Source: Hyphomicrobiales bacterium (GTDB lineage: Bacteria; Pseudomonadota; Alphaproteobacteria; Rhizobiales; S144-23). From it: 6,578 nucleotides of DNA. The stretch spans positions 1 to 6,578 of the forward strand of contig WGBL01000305.1 in NCBI GenBank assembly GCA_015494375.1. Direction: 5' to 3'. Shown one piece after another: positions 5,225-6,578 of this stretch. A program made the translations under genes and the position numbers. Under the pieces are notes generated by a model. That model was not told where the DNA came from and searched no databases. It saw only the letters and a list, made by a program, of their open reading frames with translations. Every line of letters begins with the position of its first letter. Position 1 is the first letter of the stretch.

Positions 5225-6148
5225 TCACGCAACCGCACTCAGGTGCGAGGCATTCGTGTGCGCCTCCTCGTCGGTCTCGATCAGAAACTGCTCGATGAGG
5301 TGAATGGTGTCATCGTCACGCAGGAGCGGCGCATGCCCCTGCCCGGGGATCGTCGCTCGGCGCATGCGGGGGTTGTGCTGGGCCATCCCCTCGACCGTCT
5401 CCTCGCTCAGGATATCGGAGTTCTCTCCCCTGAGTGTCAGCACGGGAACCCGCGAGAGCGCAATGAATTGCGGCCACATGGCGGGAATGTCGCGCTCGAT
5501 GTCGAGGTTGGTGATGGCCTTGGCGAGCTTGGGATCGTAGCCGGGGCTTGGGGCGCCATTCTCATCGTTGAACCACTGATGCGCCACCTCCCGCCATTCC
5601 TCATCGGAGATGGCGGGAAAGTCGGCGGCACTCATCTCGCGAATGAGTTGCGCCGCCTCGTCCCAGTCGGCCGGCAGCGGAACCCGACCGACATAGCCGA
5701 TGATGCGCGCAAGGCCGTCGCGCTCGATCACCGGCCCGATGTCGTTGAGCACCGCCGCTCCCACCGCAGCGGGACGCAGGACTGCCATGATCATGGCGAT
5801 GATGCCGCCGCGAGAGGTGCCGATGACCGCGGCATGGTGAATATCAGCCAATGTCATGAAATCGAGCACATCAATGCATTCGATGAGCGGGGCATAATTG
5901 CGCCAGTCGGGGTCGTATTGCGAAAGCCCGCGGCCGCGGTAATCGAGGCAATAGACGGCGCGGCGATGGCGGCGGGGGTCGGCGAGCGTGGCCGCCAGCC
6001 GGTGGAAATCCCTGGCGTTGCGCGTCAGCCCAGGCAGGCAGACGACCGGACGCCGCGAGCTGCCTGGGGCCGGGTAGTGCCTGACATGGAGCCTGAGCCC
6101 GTCATGCGAGGTGTAATAGACGTCGTGCCACTCACCCGTTTCAGACAT
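5225..6148 (-). CDS. Alpha/beta-fold hydrolase
   Basis: This 307-residue protein belongs to the alpha/beta hydrolase superfamily (MhpC-like, COG0596 type). The visible landmarks are in order: the oxyanion-hole turn CLPGLTRNARDF (37-48); the strand and loop YCLDYRGRGLSQYDP (66-80); the nucleophile elbow GTSRGG with Ser112; a helical cap region around residues 140-220; the acid Asp245 in RGENSDILS; and the catalytic His272 in GQGHAP. It is probably a cytosolic serine hydrolase acting on an ester or similar small substrate; the sequence does not fix the substrate. No signal peptide is seen. ATG at 6148 is preceded by GAGGGGAG (6158-6165) with a 9-nt gap. The open frame reaches 6199, but that extension lies upstream of this site and lacks family resemblance. 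cpdR follows 206 bp downstream, so shared transcription is possible but not shown. Confidence 0.93.
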   Translation of the reverse strand: MSETGEWHDVYYTSHDGLRLHVRHYPAPGSSRRPVVCLPGLTRNARDFHRLAATLADPRRHRRAVYCLDYRGRGLSQYDPDWRNYAPLIECIDVLDFMTLADIHHAAVIGTSRGGIIAMIMAVLRPAAVGAAVLNDIGPVIERDGLARIIGYVGRVPLPADWDEAAQLIREMSAADFPAISDEEWREVAHQWFNDENGAPSPGYDPKLAKAITNLDIERDIPAMWPQFIALSRVPVLTLRGENSDILSEETVEGMAQHNPRMRRATIPGQGHAPLLRDDDTIHLIEQFLIETDEEAHTNASHLSAVA

Positions 6149-6157
6149 TCTCGCCCA

Positions 6158-6165
6158 CTCCCCTC
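6158..6165 (-). promoter_or_regulatory. Shine-Dalgarno that sets the hydrolase start
   Basis: GAGGGGAG on the minus strand lies nine bases before ATG 6148, favouring that codon over the in-frame start further upstream at 6199. Confidence 0.7.
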
Positions 6166-6578
6166 GGTGACGACCAGGGCCCAACCAGCAGCCGGGCACT
6201 CAGCGCCAACCAGTCCTCCGAGCGACGGCCAGTCATCAGGTGGCGACCAGGACGTTCCGCCGCTCCGACTTCATGTCGTGACGTTACACCGAAGGCGCCG
6301 GCCTGCAAATGGCGCTTCGTGCACTTGGTGAAGCCGCTCGATTGGGGACCACCTTCGCGTTGAAGTGAGCCGCGCAATCTGGAGTGCGCCCTGGAGTTCG
6401 GACGGAGCCGCGCCTCTGGGACAGAGCTTCGGGTTTGCGGCAGGGCGCAAATTGTTGACAGTGTCGATTTGTTGGTTTCCTCGTCTACAACGACATCCGC
6501 CCAATAACGACAACTGTTTCCGATTAGGAACATAGAGGCGCCAGCACCCGACCTGATACATCCACCGACGCTCAACAC
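6166..6578. other. Right-edge region with no recognisable gene
   Basis: A minus-strand frame is open from 6578 to 6141 and another runs from 6561 to 6271. Both are rich in Arg, Ser and Gly with no family-like stretch, and the first overlaps the hydrolase start. An isolated TTGACA (plus, 6455-6460) has no matching -10 box at the right distance. The promoter of the hydrolase gene should lie here, but I cannot point to it. Confidence 0.45.

Noticed and set aside
5147..6331. Plus-strand open frame (394 codons) opposite the hydrolase
   Set aside because: It is antisense to an alpha/beta hydrolase with its catalytic motifs in order; composition is that of a shadow frame.
6455..6483. Plus-strand promoter starting with TTGACA
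   Set aside because: No -10-like hexamer at 16-18 bases and no plus-strand gene downstream.
6141..6578. Minus-strand frame open to the right edge, possibly the end of another gene
   Set aside because: It is Arg/Ser/Gly-rich without family-like stretches and would overlap the hydrolase start; no support beyond the lack of stops.

Overview
The window looks like chromosomal DNA of a high-GC alphaproteobacterium, most likely in the Hyphomicrobiales (Rhizobiales). This rests on three things: a CpdR-type single-domain response regulator, a cysteine-free ribosomal protein L32 of the alphaproteobacterial type, and strong G/C third-position bias in the genes. No species is claimed. All six supportable genes are on the minus strand, so transcription reads from right to left.

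Layout in transcription order: about 430 bp without a recognisable gene (6149-6578); an alpha/beta-fold hydrolase (5225-6148); a structured intergenic stretch with hairpins and a phased 8-bp repeat; cpdR (4659-5018); a PAS-GGDEF-EAL cyclic-di-GMP protein (2595-4445, TTG start set by a strong Shine-Dalgarno); 475 bp without a convincing gene but with a 19-bp tandem repeat; rpmF (1934-2119); a four-helix membrane protein of unknown function (1237-1656); about 770 bp of repeat-bearing intergenic DNA with a REP/MITE-like inverted pair and a 19-bp direct repeat; a candidate intrinsic terminator; and the first 142 codons of a PAS-containing gene that leaves the window at base 1.

The most interesting theme is the adjacency of cpdR and a PAS-GGDEF-EAL gene. 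In Caulobacter, CpdR primes the ClpXP protease to destroy PdeA, a PAS-GGDEF-EAL phosphodiesterase, so this pair could be a regulator next to its own proteolysis substrate. Unlike PdeA, the protein here keeps an intact GGDEF site while its EAL domain has lost two conserved aspartates (Gly and His instead), which suggests a net synthase or a c-di-GMP sensor. The left-edge gene has the look of a second PAS-type signalling protein and carries an in-frame 18-bp repeat expansion inside the PAS fold. I see no CRISPR array, tRNA, rRNA, transposase or defence system.
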